DNA of 64,000 bases. Source: Enterococcus aquimarinus. GTDB taxonomy: Bacteria > Bacillota > Bacilli > Lactobacillales > Enterococcaceae. The stretch is taken from positions 66,939 through 130,938 of the forward strand of contig NZ_JXKD01000005.1 in the NCBI RefSeq assembly GCF_001885765.1, written 5' to 3'. The position numbers and the translations under genes were made by a program. A model generated the notes under the pieces. The model worked only from the letters and a program-made list of their open reading frames with translations, did not search any database and was not told where the DNA came from. How positions within the stretch are numbered: position 1 is the stretch's first letter; each line of letters begins with the position of its first letter. Shown piece by piece: positions 28,807 through 38,315 of the stretch.

Positions 28807-31305
28807 ATGGATGAATTATTTACCCCTCGAGCAAAAGCAGTCTTAGCGATTGCTCAGGAAGAAGCCAAATATTTTAAACATCAGGCAGTTGGATCAGAAC
28901 ACTTATTACTTGCGTTGGTCATTGAACAAGATGGCATCGCTGGCAAAACGTTACGGGAAATGAATGTGACAGAAAATGACATTCGAGAAGAGATCGAACA
29001 CATTACGGGATATGGTATCGTAAAAGAATACCCAGTTGGCAGCTTTTTACCTTATTCGCCACGAGCACGCCAAATTTTTGCTTATGCAGGGGATGAAGCC
29101 AAGCGCTTAGGTGTAGGGCAAATTGGGACAGAACATTTATTACTCGGCATGTTACGCGATGAAGAAATCTTATCGGCACGTATTTTATTAAATTTAGGCT
29201 TCAGCTTAGCGAAAATGCGTCAACTTTTGAAAAAGAAAATGGGTCTTAATGAATCGAGAGGTCAAGCAGGGAATATGGCGCGCCGCCAACCACAAAAAGC
29301 GCGTCAAAATCCAGCACAAAATGAAGGAACGCCGGTACTCGACTCATTGGCTCGTGATTTAACGAAATTAGCCCGTGAAAAACGCCTGGATCCAGTCGTG
29401 GGACGTAGCAACGAGGTCAAACGCTTGATTCAAATCTTAAGTCGTCGTACGAAAAATAATCCGGTACTCGTAGGAGAACCTGGTGTCGGTAAAACAGCGA
29501 TTGTAGAAGGTCTCGCTCAAAAAATCATTGATGGTGAAGTCCCACGTGACATGCAACAAAAACGATTAATGATGTTAGACATGGGTGGATTAGTTGCGGG
29601 GACAAAATACCGTGGCGAGTTTGAAGATCGGATGAAAAAAATTATTGATGAAATTTATCGTGACGGTCAAGTCATTCTTTTCATTGATGAACTGCATACG
29701 TTAATCGGAGCCGGTGGTGCAGAAGGGGCAATTGATGCGGCCAATATTTTAAAACCAGCATTAGCTCGTGGAGAACTGCAAACCATTGGAGCGACCACAC
29801 TAGACGAATATCAAAAATACATTGAAAAAGATTCTGCTTTGGAACGTCGTTTTGCTCGTGTGCAAATTGATCAACCAAATCCAGAAGAAGCCGAAGCCAT
29901 CTTAAAAGGGTTACGTCCACGATACGAAGAACATCATGGGGTAGAAATTTTAGATGAAGCGATACGCGCAGCGGTCCAATTATCTGTGCGCTACATCAAT
30001 TCACGACAATTACCCGATAAAGCGATTGATTTAATGGACGAAGCGGCTGCGAAAGTTCGTTTAGATAAAGCGGATGAACTCGCGGATACCGTTCGTATTC
30101 AAGAAAGGTTATTAGCGTTAGCTGAAGAAAAAGAACAAGCCATTCGCCAGCAAAACTTTGAAGCAGCTGCGGAAATTCGTTTGCGCGAAAAAGAACTCGC
30201 GCAAGAACTCGCTGAAGCGACTTTTAAAGAAATGAAAGCAAGCGAAGGGTATAGCGACACAGTGACCGAAGAAGATGTTGCGACCGTTGTTTCTCAGTGG
30301 ACAGGCGTCCCTCTTCGACAAATGGAGAAAAAAGAATCGGAGCGTTTACTTGTCTTAGAAGAAGTCTTACACCAAAGGGTTGTCGGACAAGATGAAGCGG
30401 TTAAAGCGATTGCGCGTGCGATTCGTCGAGCGCGGAGTGGATTGAAAGATCCCAATCGCCCAATCGGCTCCTTTATGTTTTTAGGTCCAACAGGTGTTGG
30501 GAAGACCGAACTCGCAAAAGCACTCGCTGAAGCGATGTTTGGGAGCGAAGATTCATTAATTCGGGTTGATATGTCAGAATTTATGGAAAAATATAGTACG
30601 AGTCGTTTAATCGGATCTCCTCCAGGGTATGTCGGCTATGAAGAAGGAGGACAATTAACCGAAAAAGTTCGTTCAAAACCATACTCGGTTATTTTGCTGG
30701 ATGAAGTAGAAAAAGCGCATCCTGACATCTTTAATATCTTATTGCAAGTCTTAGATGACGGCTACTTAACTGATGCCAAAGGTCGGAAAGTCGATTTTCG
30801 TAATACGATTTTAATTATGACGTCAAATATTGGCGCAACACAATTACGGGAAGAAAAGAATGTTGGCTTTAATGTCGTCGATGCTTCAAAAGACTACAAA
30901 GCGATGCAAAAACGGATTTTAGAAGAACTGAAGAAGGCCTATCGCCCTGAATTCTTAAATCGAATTGATGAAACCATCGTGTTCCGTTCGCTCGAAAAAG
31001 ATGAAATCCATGAAATCGTGAAAATTATGAGTCGTTCGATCATCAAACGTTTAGCAGCGCAAGAGATTCAATTGAAAATCACACCTGCGGCTCTTGATGT
31101 GATTGGAAAAGCAGGCTTTGATCCAGAATATGGCGCGCGACCGATTCGTCGAGCTTTACAAAAAGAAGTAGAGGATCGTTTGAGTGAGGCGTTATTAATG
31201 GGGCAAATCCACTTAGGAGATTCCGTTACGATTGGCGCTTCGAAAGGTGTCGTGACATTAAATGTTCGCGAGCAAAAACCAAAAGGAACGTTGCAAAAAG
31301 TTTAA
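28807..31305 (+). CDS. clpC: ClpC AAA+ unfoldase of the Clp protease
   Basis: 832 aa. Double Clp-N repeats (about 1-140), a first AAA domain with [13 protein letters not shown] near 220, a coiled-coil/UVR middle domain ([19 protein letters not shown] near 440-458), and a second AAA domain with [12 protein letters not shown] near 560 are in order. It feeds unfolded proteins to ClpP. GTG 28798 is in frame, but ATG 28807 sits 8 nt after AAGGAG. Controlled with ctsR by the CtsR box upstream. Confidence 0.97.
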   Translation: MDELFTPRAKAVLAIAQEEAKYFKHQAVGSEHLLLALVIEQDGIAGKTLREMNVTENDIREEIEHITGYGIVKEYPVGSFLPYSPRARQIFAYAGDEAKRLGVGQIGTEHLLLGMLRDEEILSARILLNLGFSLAKMRQLLKKKMGLNESRGQAGNMARRQPQKARQNPAQNEGTPVLDSLARDLTKLAREKRLDPVVGRSNEVKRLIQILSRRTKNNPVLVGEPGVGKTAIVEGLAQKIIDGEVPRDMQQKRLMMLDMGGLVAGTKYRGEFEDRMKKIIDEIYRDGQVILFIDELHTLIGAGGAEGAIDAANILKPALARGELQTIGATTLDEYQKYIEKDSALERRFARVQIDQPNPEEAEAILKGLRPRYEEHHGVEILDEAIRAAVQLSVRYINSRQLPDKAIDLMDEAAAKVRLDKADELADTVRIQERLLALAEEKEQAIRQQNFEAAAEIRLREKELAQELAEATFKEMKASEGYSDTVTEEDVATVVSQWTGVPLRQMEKKESERLLVLEEVLHQRVVGQDEAVKAIARAIRRARSGLKDPNRPIGSFMFLGPTGVGKTELAKALAEAMFGSEDSLIRVDMSEFMEKYSTSRLIGSPPGYVGYEEGGQLTEKVRSKPYSVILLDEVEKAHPDIFNILLQVLDDGYLTDAKGRKVDFRNTILIMTSNIGATQLREEKNVGFNVVDASKDYKAMQKRILEELKKAYRPEFLNRIDETIVFRSLEKDEIHEIVKIMSRSIIKRLAAQEIQLKITPAALDVIGKAGFDPEYGARPIRRALQKEVEDRLSEALLMGQIHLGDSVTIGASKGVVTLNVREQKPKGTLQKV

Positions 31306-31654
31306 AGGACTAAGGAGTGTATCGAAGTCGTTTTTGCTCGGAGAATGATTCGAACACTCATCCACACTATAAGTTTTACAATCTTTTTATCACCTATCGA
31401 GCAAGTAAATACATATGTAACGCAAAAAGGCTGTGACGGTTGTCGTAGCTTTTTTGCGTTTTTTAAAAGGATGGTCTCTTTTATTGAAAATAGTGTACAA
31501 AATAGTCAAAAGAATCGTATTTTAAATCACAAAAATAGGGATAAAGATCATATTCGAATGATAAAATGCGTATTATAGGCGTTTGAACATTCATTTCATT
31601 ATCGATTGAATCACAAACTATGTGAAAAATTAGTGAAAAAAGCAACAAAAGTTC
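31306..31654. other. Intergenic region after clpC
   Basis: No convincing gene is present. A 77-codon ORF at 31345-31578 has no ribosome binding site and runs through the terminator at 31419-31464. Near 31315-31353 GAGTGT-ATCGAA can pair with TTCGA-ACACTC. The rest is AT rich and featureless until the promoter at 31655. Confidence 0.6.
31419..31464 (+). terminator. Terminator after clpC
   Basis: AACGCAAAAA pairs with TTTTTTGCGTT, the stem continues with GCT/AGC and GAC/GTC, and TTTTTT follows. It lies 114 bp after the clpC stop. Confidence 0.82.
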
Positions 31655-31683
31655 TTGGAAAGCGTGAAACCTTGTGATACGAT
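31655..31683 (+). promoter_or_regulatory. Promoter of the U32 gene pair
   Basis: TTGGAA at 31655-31660 and TACGAT at 31678-31683 are 17 bp apart; the -10 is preceded by TGA, an extended -10. Confidence 0.6.
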
Positions 31684-31711
31684 AGGTTCGTTGCAAGGAG
31701 GGGACAAGGAA

Positions 31712-32632
31712 ATGATTGAAATAATTACAACAGTAGAATCAATGGCGCAAGCGGAAGCACTTCTTCCGATGGTCGATACGATTTATTTTGGGGAAGAAAC
31801 GTTTGCATTACGTTTACCCCATTCCTTTACAAGAGAAGAACAGCGACACCTCGTCGAATTAGCACATCAAGCGGGAAAACAAGCAATGGTAGCGGTGAAT
31901 GGCTTAATGCATCCTGAACAAATGAAGCAGATTCCCGAATATTTAGGCTTTTTAAAAGAAATCGGTGTCGATAAAATTACGGTAGGAGAACCTGGGACCA
32001 TTTTTGTCATGAAAAAAAATCATGCCTTACAAATTCCGTATGTCTACGCGGGCGAAACATTAGTGACGAGCGCGCGTCAAATTAATTTTTGGGCGAAAAA
32101 AGGAGCCGTTGGGGCGATTCTTGCTCGAGAAGTGCCGTATGAAGAAATGCGTGTCATGGCACCACAACTAACGATCCCAACGGAAGTTTTAGTCTATGGT
32201 GGTACATGTATTCATCATTCGAAGCGGCCGTTATTACAAAATTACTATAACTTTACGAAACAAGCAGCCGGTAAAACAAGAGAAGATGGACTCTTACTTT
32301 CAGAACCGAAAAAAGAGGAGACCCACTACGCTATTTTTGAAGATACACACGGTACGCATATTTATGCCAATAATGATTTAAATCTCATGATGGAATTAAA
32401 AACGTTAGTCGATACAGGGTATCAAACGTGGAAGTTGGACGGCGTGTTAACACCGGGCGAATCCTTTGTGGCGATTGTGCAATTGTTTGATCAAGCGCGT
32501 CACCTTATTGAAGAAGGACGGTGGACGCAAGCACTAGCTCAAGAGCTGAATCAACAAGTTGCGATGCATCATCCTAAAAATCGCGGACTGGATACGGGCT
32601 TTTATTACATCGACCCAACTAAAATTAAGTAA
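31712..32632 (+). CDS. U32 family protein, TrhP1-like (tRNA uridine-34 hydroxylation)
   Basis: 306 aa. It belongs to the peptidase U32 family; motifs include AMVAVNGLMHPEQM and the HHSKRPLLQNYYN segment after a single conserved Cys (YGGTCIHHS). It matches the shorter member of the Gram-positive pair (B. subtilis YrrN/YrrO), which hydroxylates the wobble uridine of tRNAs using prephenate. An earlier in-frame ATG at 31655 overlaps the promoter; ATG 31712 follows GGAGG and gives MIEIITTVES. The longer partner follows 12 nt downstream. Confidence 0.85.
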   Translation: MIEIITTVESMAQAEALLPMVDTIYFGEETFALRLPHSFTREEQRHLVELAHQAGKQAMVAVNGLMHPEQMKQIPEYLGFLKEIGVDKITVGEPGTIFVMKKNHALQIPYVYAGETLVTSARQINFWAKKGAVGAILAREVPYEEMRVMAPQLTIPTEVLVYGGTCIHHSKRPLLQNYYNFTKQAAGKTREDGLLLSEPKKEETHYAIFEDTHGTHIYANNDLNLMMELKTLVDTGYQTWKLDGVLTPGESFVAIVQLFDQARHLIEEGRWTQALAQELNQQVAMHHPKNRGLDTGFYYIDPTKIK

Positions 32633-32644
32633 GGAGAGCATTCA

Positions 32645-33886
32645 ATGACGAAGAAACAACCATTAAAACGTCCAGAAATTCTAGCTCCTGCTGGGACGTT
32701 AGAAAAATTAAAAGTCGCGATTCATTATGGCGCAGATGCGGTATATATTGGCGGCAATGCGTATGGCTTAAGAAGCCGTGCGGGGAATTTTACATACGAA
32801 CAAATGGCTGAAGGCGTGGCTTTTGCGAAGGAACATCAGGCGAAAGTTTATGTAGCAGCTAATATGGTCACCCATGAAGGAAACCAAGAAGGTGCGGGCG
32901 AATTTTTCCGTGAATTACGTGATGTGGGGATTTCAGCGGTGATTGTTTCAGATCCCGCGTTAATTGAGATTTGTTTAACAGAAGCCCCTGGGTTACCAGT
33001 TCATTTATCAACGCAAGCCTCCGCAACCAATTTTGAAACATTAGAATTCTGGAAAGAAGAAGGATTGGAACGCATTGTCCTAGGACGAGAAGTTTCAATG
33101 GAAGAAGTGGCAGAAATCCGTCGTAATACCGACGTTGAAATTGAAGCCTTTATTCATGGGGCGATGTGTATTTCCTATTCGGGTCGTTGTACATTATCGA
33201 ATCACATGGCGATGCGTGATGCCAATCGTGGTGGCTGTTCGCAGTCGTGTCGCTGGAAATATGATTTATACGATTTACCTTTTGGTGAAGAGCGTCGTAG
33301 CCTGACGAAAAATGGTGCCGTTTCAGAAGACTTTTCGATGAGTGCTGTCGACATGTCGATGATTGAGCATATCCCTGATTTAATTCAAAATGGCGTCGAT
33401 TCGTTTAAAATCGAGGGACGCATGAAGTCAATTCATTACGTTTCAACGGTTTCCAATGTGTATAAAGCAGCGGTTGATAGTTATATGGCCGATCCTGAAA
33501 ACTATGTCTGCAAACAAGAATGGATTGATGAGCTATGGAAAGTCGCTCAACGGGAACTGGCAACCGGTTTTTATTACAATATTCCAACAGAAGAAGAACA
33601 ACTTTTTGGAGCGCGTCGCAAAATTCCCGAGTATAAATTTATCGGTGAAGTCTTAGCCTATGATGAAGCGAGTCAAACGGCAACTATTCGTCAACGAAAT
33701 GCCTTTGAAGTGGGCGATGAGATTGAATTTTATGGTCCTGGCTTCCATCACTTTGAACAAAAGGTAGACGTGATGTATAACGAAGAAGGGGAATCGATTG
33801 ATCGTGCGCCAAATGCCATGATGATTCTTACGATGCCTGTGATTGAAAAAGTTTCACCAGGCGATATGATTCGCAAAAGAAAATAA
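32645..33886 (+). CDS. U32 family protein, TrhP2-like (tRNA uridine-34 hydroxylation)
   Basis: 413 aa. The start RPEILAPAGTLEKLKVAI and the U32 signature EAFIHGAMCISYSGRCTLSN, followed by GGCSQSCRWKY, are visible; the four cysteines are thought to bind an iron-sulfur cluster. It is the larger member of the YrrN/YrrO-type pair, and acts with the gene just upstream in forming 5-hydroxyuridine at tRNA position 34. Called protease in older annotation, but the tRNA role is better supported in the family. Confidence 0.88.
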   Translation: MTKKQPLKRPEILAPAGTLEKLKVAIHYGADAVYIGGNAYGLRSRAGNFTYEQMAEGVAFAKEHQAKVYVAANMVTHEGNQEGAGEFFRELRDVGISAVIVSDPALIEICLTEAPGLPVHLSTQASATNFETLEFWKEEGLERIVLGREVSMEEVAEIRRNTDVEIEAFIHGAMCISYSGRCTLSNHMAMRDANRGGCSQSCRWKYDLYDLPFGEERRSLTKNGAVSEDFSMSAVDMSMIEHIPDLIQNGVDSFKIEGRMKSIHYVSTVSNVYKAAVDSYMADPENYVCKQEWIDELWKVAQRELATGFYYNIPTEEEQLFGARRKIPEYKFIGEVLAYDEASQTATIRQRNAFEVGDEIEFYGPGFHHFEQKVDVMYNEEGESIDRAPNAMMILTMPVIEKVSPGDMIRKRK

Positions 33887-33893
33887 CCATTTT

Positions 33894-33929
33894 AAAGAGT
33901 GATAACGATCAAACGTTATCACTCTTTTT
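33894..33929 (+). terminator. Terminator after the U32 pair
   Basis: AAGAGTGATAACG pairs with CGTTATCACTCTT around a 6 nt loop, followed by T residues. Confidence 0.92.
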
Positions 33930-33979
33930 AGTTACCATTATTAATGGAATTGAACAGGCTTGCTCGATTTTTTTAAAAT

Positions 33980-34009
33980 TTGATTTAATCAGAATTTCTT
34001 TGCTATTAT
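33980..34009 (+). promoter_or_regulatory. Promoter upstream of the acetyltransferase leader
   Basis: TTGATT at 33980-33985 and TATTAT at 34004-34009 with an 18 bp spacer and an extended TGC. It would give a leader of about 135 nt. Confidence 0.65.
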
Positions 34010-34010
34010 A

Positions 34011-34093
34011 TCAAAGAGTAGTCCTCTTTTGAGCGCCTATTTTTTAGGCAATGACTACTAGGTGAATGGTTTAGAAGGATGGTATTTAGTCAC
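34011..34093 (+). ncRNA. Candidate structured leader RNA of unknown class
   Basis: Several stems compete: AAAGAG/CTCTTT at the 5' end, GCCTA/TAGGC around 34035-34048, AGTAGTC (34017-34023) with GACTACT (34053-34059), and that same GACTA with TAGTC (34088-34092). The first and last pairings exclude each other. No T-run terminator is present. I do not recognise a known riboswitch consensus. Confidence 0.4.
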
Positions 34094-34151
34094 GATAGCG
34101 GCAACCGTCACGTCTGATAGATTAGAATAATGATTTGATAAGGAGTTTAAG

Positions 34152-34616
34152 ATGAAAAATCTGATATTTAACTGGCGACCAGAAGGATTACCAGAAGATT
34201 GGGAGTTGCTCTTAGCAGCCGATCCTTCTCAGCGAATCATTGCAACCTATTTAGAAAAAAGCGCCTTTCTAGAAGCGCGCCGAGAGGGAGAATTGGTCGG
34301 GTTACTTCTTTTGGCGACAACCTCCTCTGCTGAACGCGGAGAGATTGTGAATCTATCGGTTCGTCCATCGGAACAAAATCAAGGAATTGGGAGTCAACTG
34401 ATTCAACAGGCGTTGGCCTATGGGAAAAGACTAGGTTATCGAAGGATGGAAGTTGCCACTGCGACAACAAGCTTTGGTCCATTATATCTCTATCAAAAAA
34501 ACGGTTTTCGCGTAACATCGGTTGAGCAAGATTACTATTTAAAGTGTTATGACGAAGTATTAATGGAGAATGGTCTTCTTGTAAAAGATCGTTTGATTTT
34601 AACGCAAAGTTTGTAA
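34152..34616 (+). CDS. GNAT family N-acetyltransferase
   Basis: 154 aa. The acetyl-CoA binding motif A (LSVRPSEQNQGIGSQLIQQA, around residues 72-91) and the C-terminal LYLYQKNGFR are typical of GNAT enzymes. The substrate cannot be inferred. ATG 34152 follows AAGGAG. The gene has an unusually long, structured leader behind its own promoter. Confidence 0.85.
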   Translation: MKNLIFNWRPEGLPEDWELLLAADPSQRIIATYLEKSAFLEARREGELVGLLLLATTSSAERGEIVNLSVRPSEQNQGIGSQLIQQALAYGKRLGYRRMEVATATTSFGPLYLYQKNGFRVTSVEQDYYLKCYDEVLMENGLLVKDRLILTQSL

Positions 34617-34684
34617 CGTTTGACAGAGAAATAGTGGCGTGTTAGCGTTAAGAAATAAAATATGAAGATTAGGAGACGACACTT

Positions 34685-36031
34685 TTGAAAAAATACGATT
34701 ATATTGTAATTGGTGGCGGTAGCGGAGGTATTGGCTCTGCTAATCGGGCAGCAATGCATGGTGCAAAAGTTTTATTAATTGAAGGCAATGAATTTGGAGG
34801 AACATGTGTGAATGTGGGCTGTGTGCCCAAAAAAGTCATGTGGCAAGCAAGTGATTTACTCGAAAGTATGAAAAGAGACGCGAATGGCTATGGTATTTCT
34901 CCACAGGGGATAACTGTCGATTTTAAAAAGCTTGTGGATAACCGAGAAGAATATATTCGAGTATTGCATGGTGCGTATAGTCGAGGCCTAGCTGGTAATG
35001 GGGTTGAGACGATAAAAGGTTATGCACAGTTTGTGGATAACCAAACGGTGACCGTGAACGGCGAACAATTCCAGGGAACGCATATCTTGATTGCTACGGG
35101 TGGACGGCCGTGTCGTTTGGAAGTTCCTGGTGGAGAATATGCGCAAAATTCCGATCAATTTTTTGAATTAACGACACTACCCAAAAATCCAATTGTGATT
35201 GGTGGCGGCTATATCGCAGCCGAAATTGCGGGAGTCATGCATGGCTTAGGAAGTGATGTTTCGTGGGCTTATCGTCATGATCGTCCACTACGTAACTTTG
35301 ATGAAATGCTTTCGAATCATCTGGTTGAGTTGTATCAACAAGACGGCATTCAAACGTATGCGCAATATGTACCAGCGTCAATTGAAAAAGCTGACGAAAC
35401 GTATACGGTTCATTTTGAAAATGGCGAAAGTTTAACGGGCGATTACGTGTTCTTTGCTGGTGGGCGTACGCCAAATGTGGATAACATTGGGTTAGAAAAA
35501 ACAGATGTCGACTTATCCCCAGAAGGCGTCGTCGTTGTGGATAAATTTCAAAATACCACGGCACCGGGCATTTATGCGGTGGGTGATGTGATTGGAAAAA
35601 TTGATTTAACACCTGTGGCGATTGCTGCCGGTCGTCGGTTAGCTGAACGACTCTTTAATGGCCAAAGTGAGTTATTTTTAGACTACGATTTGGTGCCAAC
35701 TGTTGTTTTCACGCATCCACCAATTGCGACCATTGGCTTAAGTGAACAAGAAGCGATTGAGAAATACGGCAAAGAGCAAGTGAAAATTTACACGTCAGAA
35801 TTTACGCCAATGTATTTTGCGCTGGATGACTATCGACAAAAATGTAAAATGAAACTCGTGTGTTTAGGAAAAGAAGAAAAAATTATTGGACTTCACGGTA
35901 TTGGCCGTGGTGTCGATGAAATGTTACAAGGATTTGCGGTGGCAATCAAGATGGGCGCTACGAAAGCAGACTTTGATAATACGGTCGCGATTCATCCGAC
36001 TGGTTCAGAAGAATTTGTGACAATGCGTTAA
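34685..36031 (+). CDS. gor: Glutathione-disulfide reductase
   Basis: 448 aa. The FAD-binding [13 protein letters not shown], the redox-active disulfide [13 protein letters not shown] near residues 39-51, an NADPH-binding segment ([18 protein letters not shown]) followed by [10 protein letters not shown], and the C-terminal [12 protein letters not shown] with the catalytic His are visible. It reduces glutathione disulfide with NADPH. It starts at TTG 34685, 9 nt after AGGAG. Upstream TTGACA at 34620 could be a -35, but no good -10 follows at normal spacing. Confidence 0.93.
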   Translation: MKKYDYIVIGGGSGGIGSANRAAMHGAKVLLIEGNEFGGTCVNVGCVPKKVMWQASDLLESMKRDANGYGISPQGITVDFKKLVDNREEYIRVLHGAYSRGLAGNGVETIKGYAQFVDNQTVTVNGEQFQGTHILIATGGRPCRLEVPGGEYAQNSDQFFELTTLPKNPIVIGGGYIAAEIAGVMHGLGSDVSWAYRHDRPLRNFDEMLSNHLVELYQQDGIQTYAQYVPASIEKADETYTVHFENGESLTGDYVFFAGGRTPNVDNIGLEKTDVDLSPEGVVVVDKFQNTTAPGIYAVGDVIGKIDLTPVAIAAGRRLAERLFNGQSELFLDYDLVPTVVFTHPPIATIGLSEQEAIEKYGKEQVKIYTSEFTPMYFALDDYRQKCKMKLVCLGKEEKIIGLHGIGRGVDEMLQGFAVAIKMGATKADFDNTVAIHPTGSEEFVTMR

Positions 36032-36036
36032 AAAAG

Positions 36037-36081
36037 AAAAAGAAGGGAGCTGTGACTTTTGTCACAGCTCCCTTCTTTTTT
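36037..36081. terminator. Strong terminator after gor, probably bidirectional
   Basis: AAGAAGGGAGCTGTGAC pairs with GTCACAGCTCCCTTCTT around a 4 nt loop. A and T runs on both sides suit both gor and the convergent dmkB. Confidence 0.92.
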
Positions 36082-36102
36082 ATAAACATTTGATTGATGG
36101 TC

Positions 36103-36146
36103 GGGCGACAAAAGAGCAAAATACCTTTTGTCGCACCTCTTTTTTA
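36103..36146 (+). terminator. Second terminator-like hairpin in tandem
   Basis: GCGACAAAAG (36105-36114) pairs perfectly with CTTTTGTCGC (36125-36134), followed by ACCTCTTTTTT. It is read in the plus direction only 24 bp after the gor terminator, where no gene lies between. Confidence 0.6.
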
Positions 36147-36186
36147 ATCTATCATAAAATATAACCTAACGTGATGCTACGGCTCT

Positions 36187-37173
36187 TTAATTTTCGCGAT
36201 GTAAAATCATCTTGGTAATCTCAAGTAAAGTCTCTTTGACGCCAGTAGGACGATTCGGTAATTTTGCAATCTCTTTGAGGGCCTTTTCGGTATACTCTTC
36301 AGCAAGTACTTGGGCGTTTTGTAGACCATTTGTTTCATGGACGAGGGTAAAAATGGTTTGAGCCTCTTCTTTGGTCATCGCAGCTTTTTTAGCTAAAATC
36401 GGTTTGATATCTTCGGGATTTTCTTTAAGTGCGTAAAGTAACGGCAAAGAGTAGATCCCCTGACGAACATCTTCTAAAACCGGTTTGCCAAGTTTTTGGC
36501 TCGCTTGAGAATAATCTAAAATATCATCTAACATTTGAAAAGCCATCCCAATATGATGCCCTATCTCAGCGGCTTTTTTAGCAAAGAGTTGGGAACTCCC
36601 ACTCTCTAATGCGCCAATCGAACAACTGAGCGCGAAGAGTTCGGCTGTTTTACCCGAAATATTTTCTAAATACTCCTCGATTGAGACCTCTGTATAATAA
36701 TGTTTATCCATTTGTCCTAATTCACCGGCCAAAATTTTTTCCATACTCCGTGAATTCATTTGTAAGCTTTTCATTGAAGTCGCATAATCCGCCATTAATT
36801 TAAAACACGAAACGAATAAATAATCGCCTGCATAAACGGCGGTACTGTTGCCAAATTGTGAACGAATCGTTGGGGTATTGCGACGTAAATCCGCTTGATC
36901 GACAATGTCATCGTGGATGAGTGTTGCCGTATGTAAAAGCTCAATGGCGGCGGCTAAGGCGATGATTTTTTCGGGTTCTTTTTCTGGACCGAATTGGGCG
37001 AAGAGAATCTGATACGCCGGACGTAGTAGTTTTCCACCAGAATGAATCATTTCTAAAATCGCCGCTTCGACCTGCTTGTTTTTAAGATGGAGAATCTCTT
37101 CCATCAGTTGGACCGTTTTTTGTAAGTCGTGTTGTAATTCGGGAAACTTTTCCCACATTGGATGAAGTGTCAT
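36187..37173 (-). CDS. dmkB: Polyprenyl diphosphate synthase of the EET locus (DmkB)
   Basis: 328 aa trans-isoprenyl synthase. The first aspartate-rich motif is LIHDDIVDQADLRRN near 88-102 and the second is QMLDDILDYSQ near 212; GGKLLRP near 47-53 binds substrate. In EET loci this enzyme makes the long isoprenoid chain for a dedicated demethylmenaquinone. It follows eetB on the same strand with a 21 nt gap and its own GGAGG. Assignment to DmkB rather than a general heptaprenyl synthase rests on the neighbours. Confidence 0.88.
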   Translation of the reverse strand: MTLHPMWEKFPELQHDLQKTVQLMEEILHLKNKQVEAAILEMIHSGGKLLRPAYQILFAQFGPEKEPEKIIALAAAIELLHTATLIHDDIVDQADLRRNTPTIRSQFGNSTAVYAGDYLFVSCFKLMADYATSMKSLQMNSRSMEKILAGELGQMDKHYYTEVSIEEYLENISGKTAELFALSCSIGALESGSSQLFAKKAAEIGHHIGMAFQMLDDILDYSQASQKLGKPVLEDVRQGIYSLPLLYALKENPEDIKPILAKKAAMTKEEAQTIFTLVHETNGLQNAQVLAEEYTEKALKEIAKLPNRPTGVKETLLEITKMILHREN

Positions 37174-37194
37174 GAAGTGCCTCCTGACTATTTG

Positions 37195-37752
37195 TTAATT
37201 GTGTTCAGACCATTTTACTTGCGTCTCTTCTTCGTACGCAAGTTGGAATTGTTTTAACGTACTAACGCGCTGCAACAAGTGATTGGCGGCGACTCCGATC
37301 GCAAGTCCCGATAAGATACCAAAGAAAGAGAGAACGGGTAAATATAAAAGAACTGTCCAAGACTGCGCAATCCACGAGGCAGTGACGAGTTGCCCAACAT
37401 TGTGCATAAAGCCACCTGTGGCGCTAATTCCGATAATACTCACTCGTTTGGGTCCTAATTTTTTGACTACTAACATACTGGCATAACTGAGCATCGATCC
37501 TGAAAAGCTATATAGGAAGGTCGAAACGGTCCCGCCTAAAAGTGTGGTTAGGATTAACCGCAAACAAATTAAGAGAAAACTGTCTTTTTTAGGCATCGTA
37601 AAGAGCGCAATAATTGTAATCAAATTCGCTAATCCTAATTTTGCACCAGGGGCAAACGCGAAAGGATAGGGAATCATATTTTCAATTAGCCCGATGACGA
37701 CTCCTTGTGCGACGAGTAGTGAAATAAAAATAATTTTACGTAAATGATTCAT
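37195..37752 (-). CDS. eetB: EET-associated Gx transporter family membrane protein EetB
   Basis: 185 aa with five to six hydrophobic helices and the segment LGLANLITIIALF near residues 39-51, typical of the ECF S-component-like Gx transporter family found beside eetA. It lacks a clear ribosome binding site and starts 11 nt after the eetA stop, so it is probably translationally coupled. In Listeria EetA and EetB are needed for extracellular electron transfer; their biochemical role, likely in flavin or PplA processing, is not settled. Confidence 0.85.
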   Translation of the reverse strand: MNHLRKIIFISLLVAQGVVIGLIENMIPYPFAFAPGAKLGLANLITIIALFTMPKKDSFLLICLRLILTTLLGGTVSTFLYSFSGSMLSYASMLVVKKLGPKRVSIIGISATGGFMHNVGQLVTASWIAQSWTVLLYLPVLSFFGILSGLAIGVAANHLLQRVSTLKQFQLAYEEETQVKWSEHN

Positions 37753-37763
37753 ATGTTAGACGA

Positions 37764-38180
37764 TTAATAAACTAAATCGTCCGTTTCACTCCCATCTACT
37801 GCGATAATTTCGATGACTAGTTTATGAGGCAAACAAACAATCGTTTCCCCGTTTTTACTCGCCCAGCCTCGACGCACACAGATTTGATCACCACAAGAGG
37901 CCTCTTTGATGCGAATGCGATCACCGTCAATTTCAATCAAATTCGTATCACCATCTGGATCTTCGTATAAGTAGGTTGTTCCCTTTTTTCCTTCTACGAG
38001 TTCAAACGTTTCAATTTCTTTCCCATCCACTCGTAATACCGCTTGTTTTACCGCATTTTCAGGTAATTGATTCCACCCAAAAATAATAAGGGGTAAGAAA
38101 GAAGATGCGATTAATAAAACAATGATGATGCCATCAAATGGTTTTAAACGGCTCGATTTCATAAATTCTTTTAAACGCAA
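37764..38180 (-). CDS. eetA: EET-associated NusG-domain-II protein EetA
   Basis: 138 aa. One membrane helix (about residues 17-37) anchors an exported NusG domain II-like module containing SCGDQICVRRGWASKNG and VCLPHKLVIEI. The start is TTG 38180, 8 nt after GGAGG; ATG 38162 lacks a ribosome binding site. An extended -10 (TGTTAAAAT on the minus strand) lies between it and the ndh2 terminator, so eetA-eetB-dmkB may be transcribed separately from ndh2. Confidence 0.86.
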   Translation of the reverse strand: MRLKEFMKSSRLKPFDGIIIVLLIASSFLPLIIFGWNQLPENAVKQAVLRVDGKEIETFELVEGKKGTTYLYEDPDGDTNLIEIDGDRIRIKEASCGDQICVRRGWASKNGETIVCLPHKLVIEIIAVDGSETDDLVY

Positions 38181-38206
38181 AGACGTGGCCTCCTTTTCTA
38201 TTTTTT

Positions 38207-38215
38207 TCTATTTTA
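38207..38215 (-). promoter_or_regulatory. Extended -10 promoter candidate for eetA-eetB-dmkB
   Basis: On the minus strand TGTTAAAAT lies about 30 bp upstream of the eetA start and downstream of the ndh2 terminator. No good -35 box is seen, which extended -10 promoters tolerate. Confidence 0.4.
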
Positions 38216-38258
38216 ACATATTCACCCGAGCAAATACTTTTTTTCAGAAATTTCATCA

Positions 38259-38298
38259 GAAAAGGAGACGCGACAGTTGTGGTTGTCACGTCTCCTAA
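38259..38298 (-). terminator. Terminator after ndh2
   Basis: On the minus strand AGGAGACGTGACA pairs with TGTCGCGTCTCCT (one G-T type mismatch), followed by TTTTCT. Readthrough into eetA is possible because the T-run is short. Confidence 0.7.
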
Positions 38299-38315
38299 AA
38301 GATCATTTCAAATAT

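Noticed and set aside
31345-31578. 77-codon ORF after clpC
   Set aside because: No ribosome binding site, passes through an intrinsic terminator, and has no family-like pattern.
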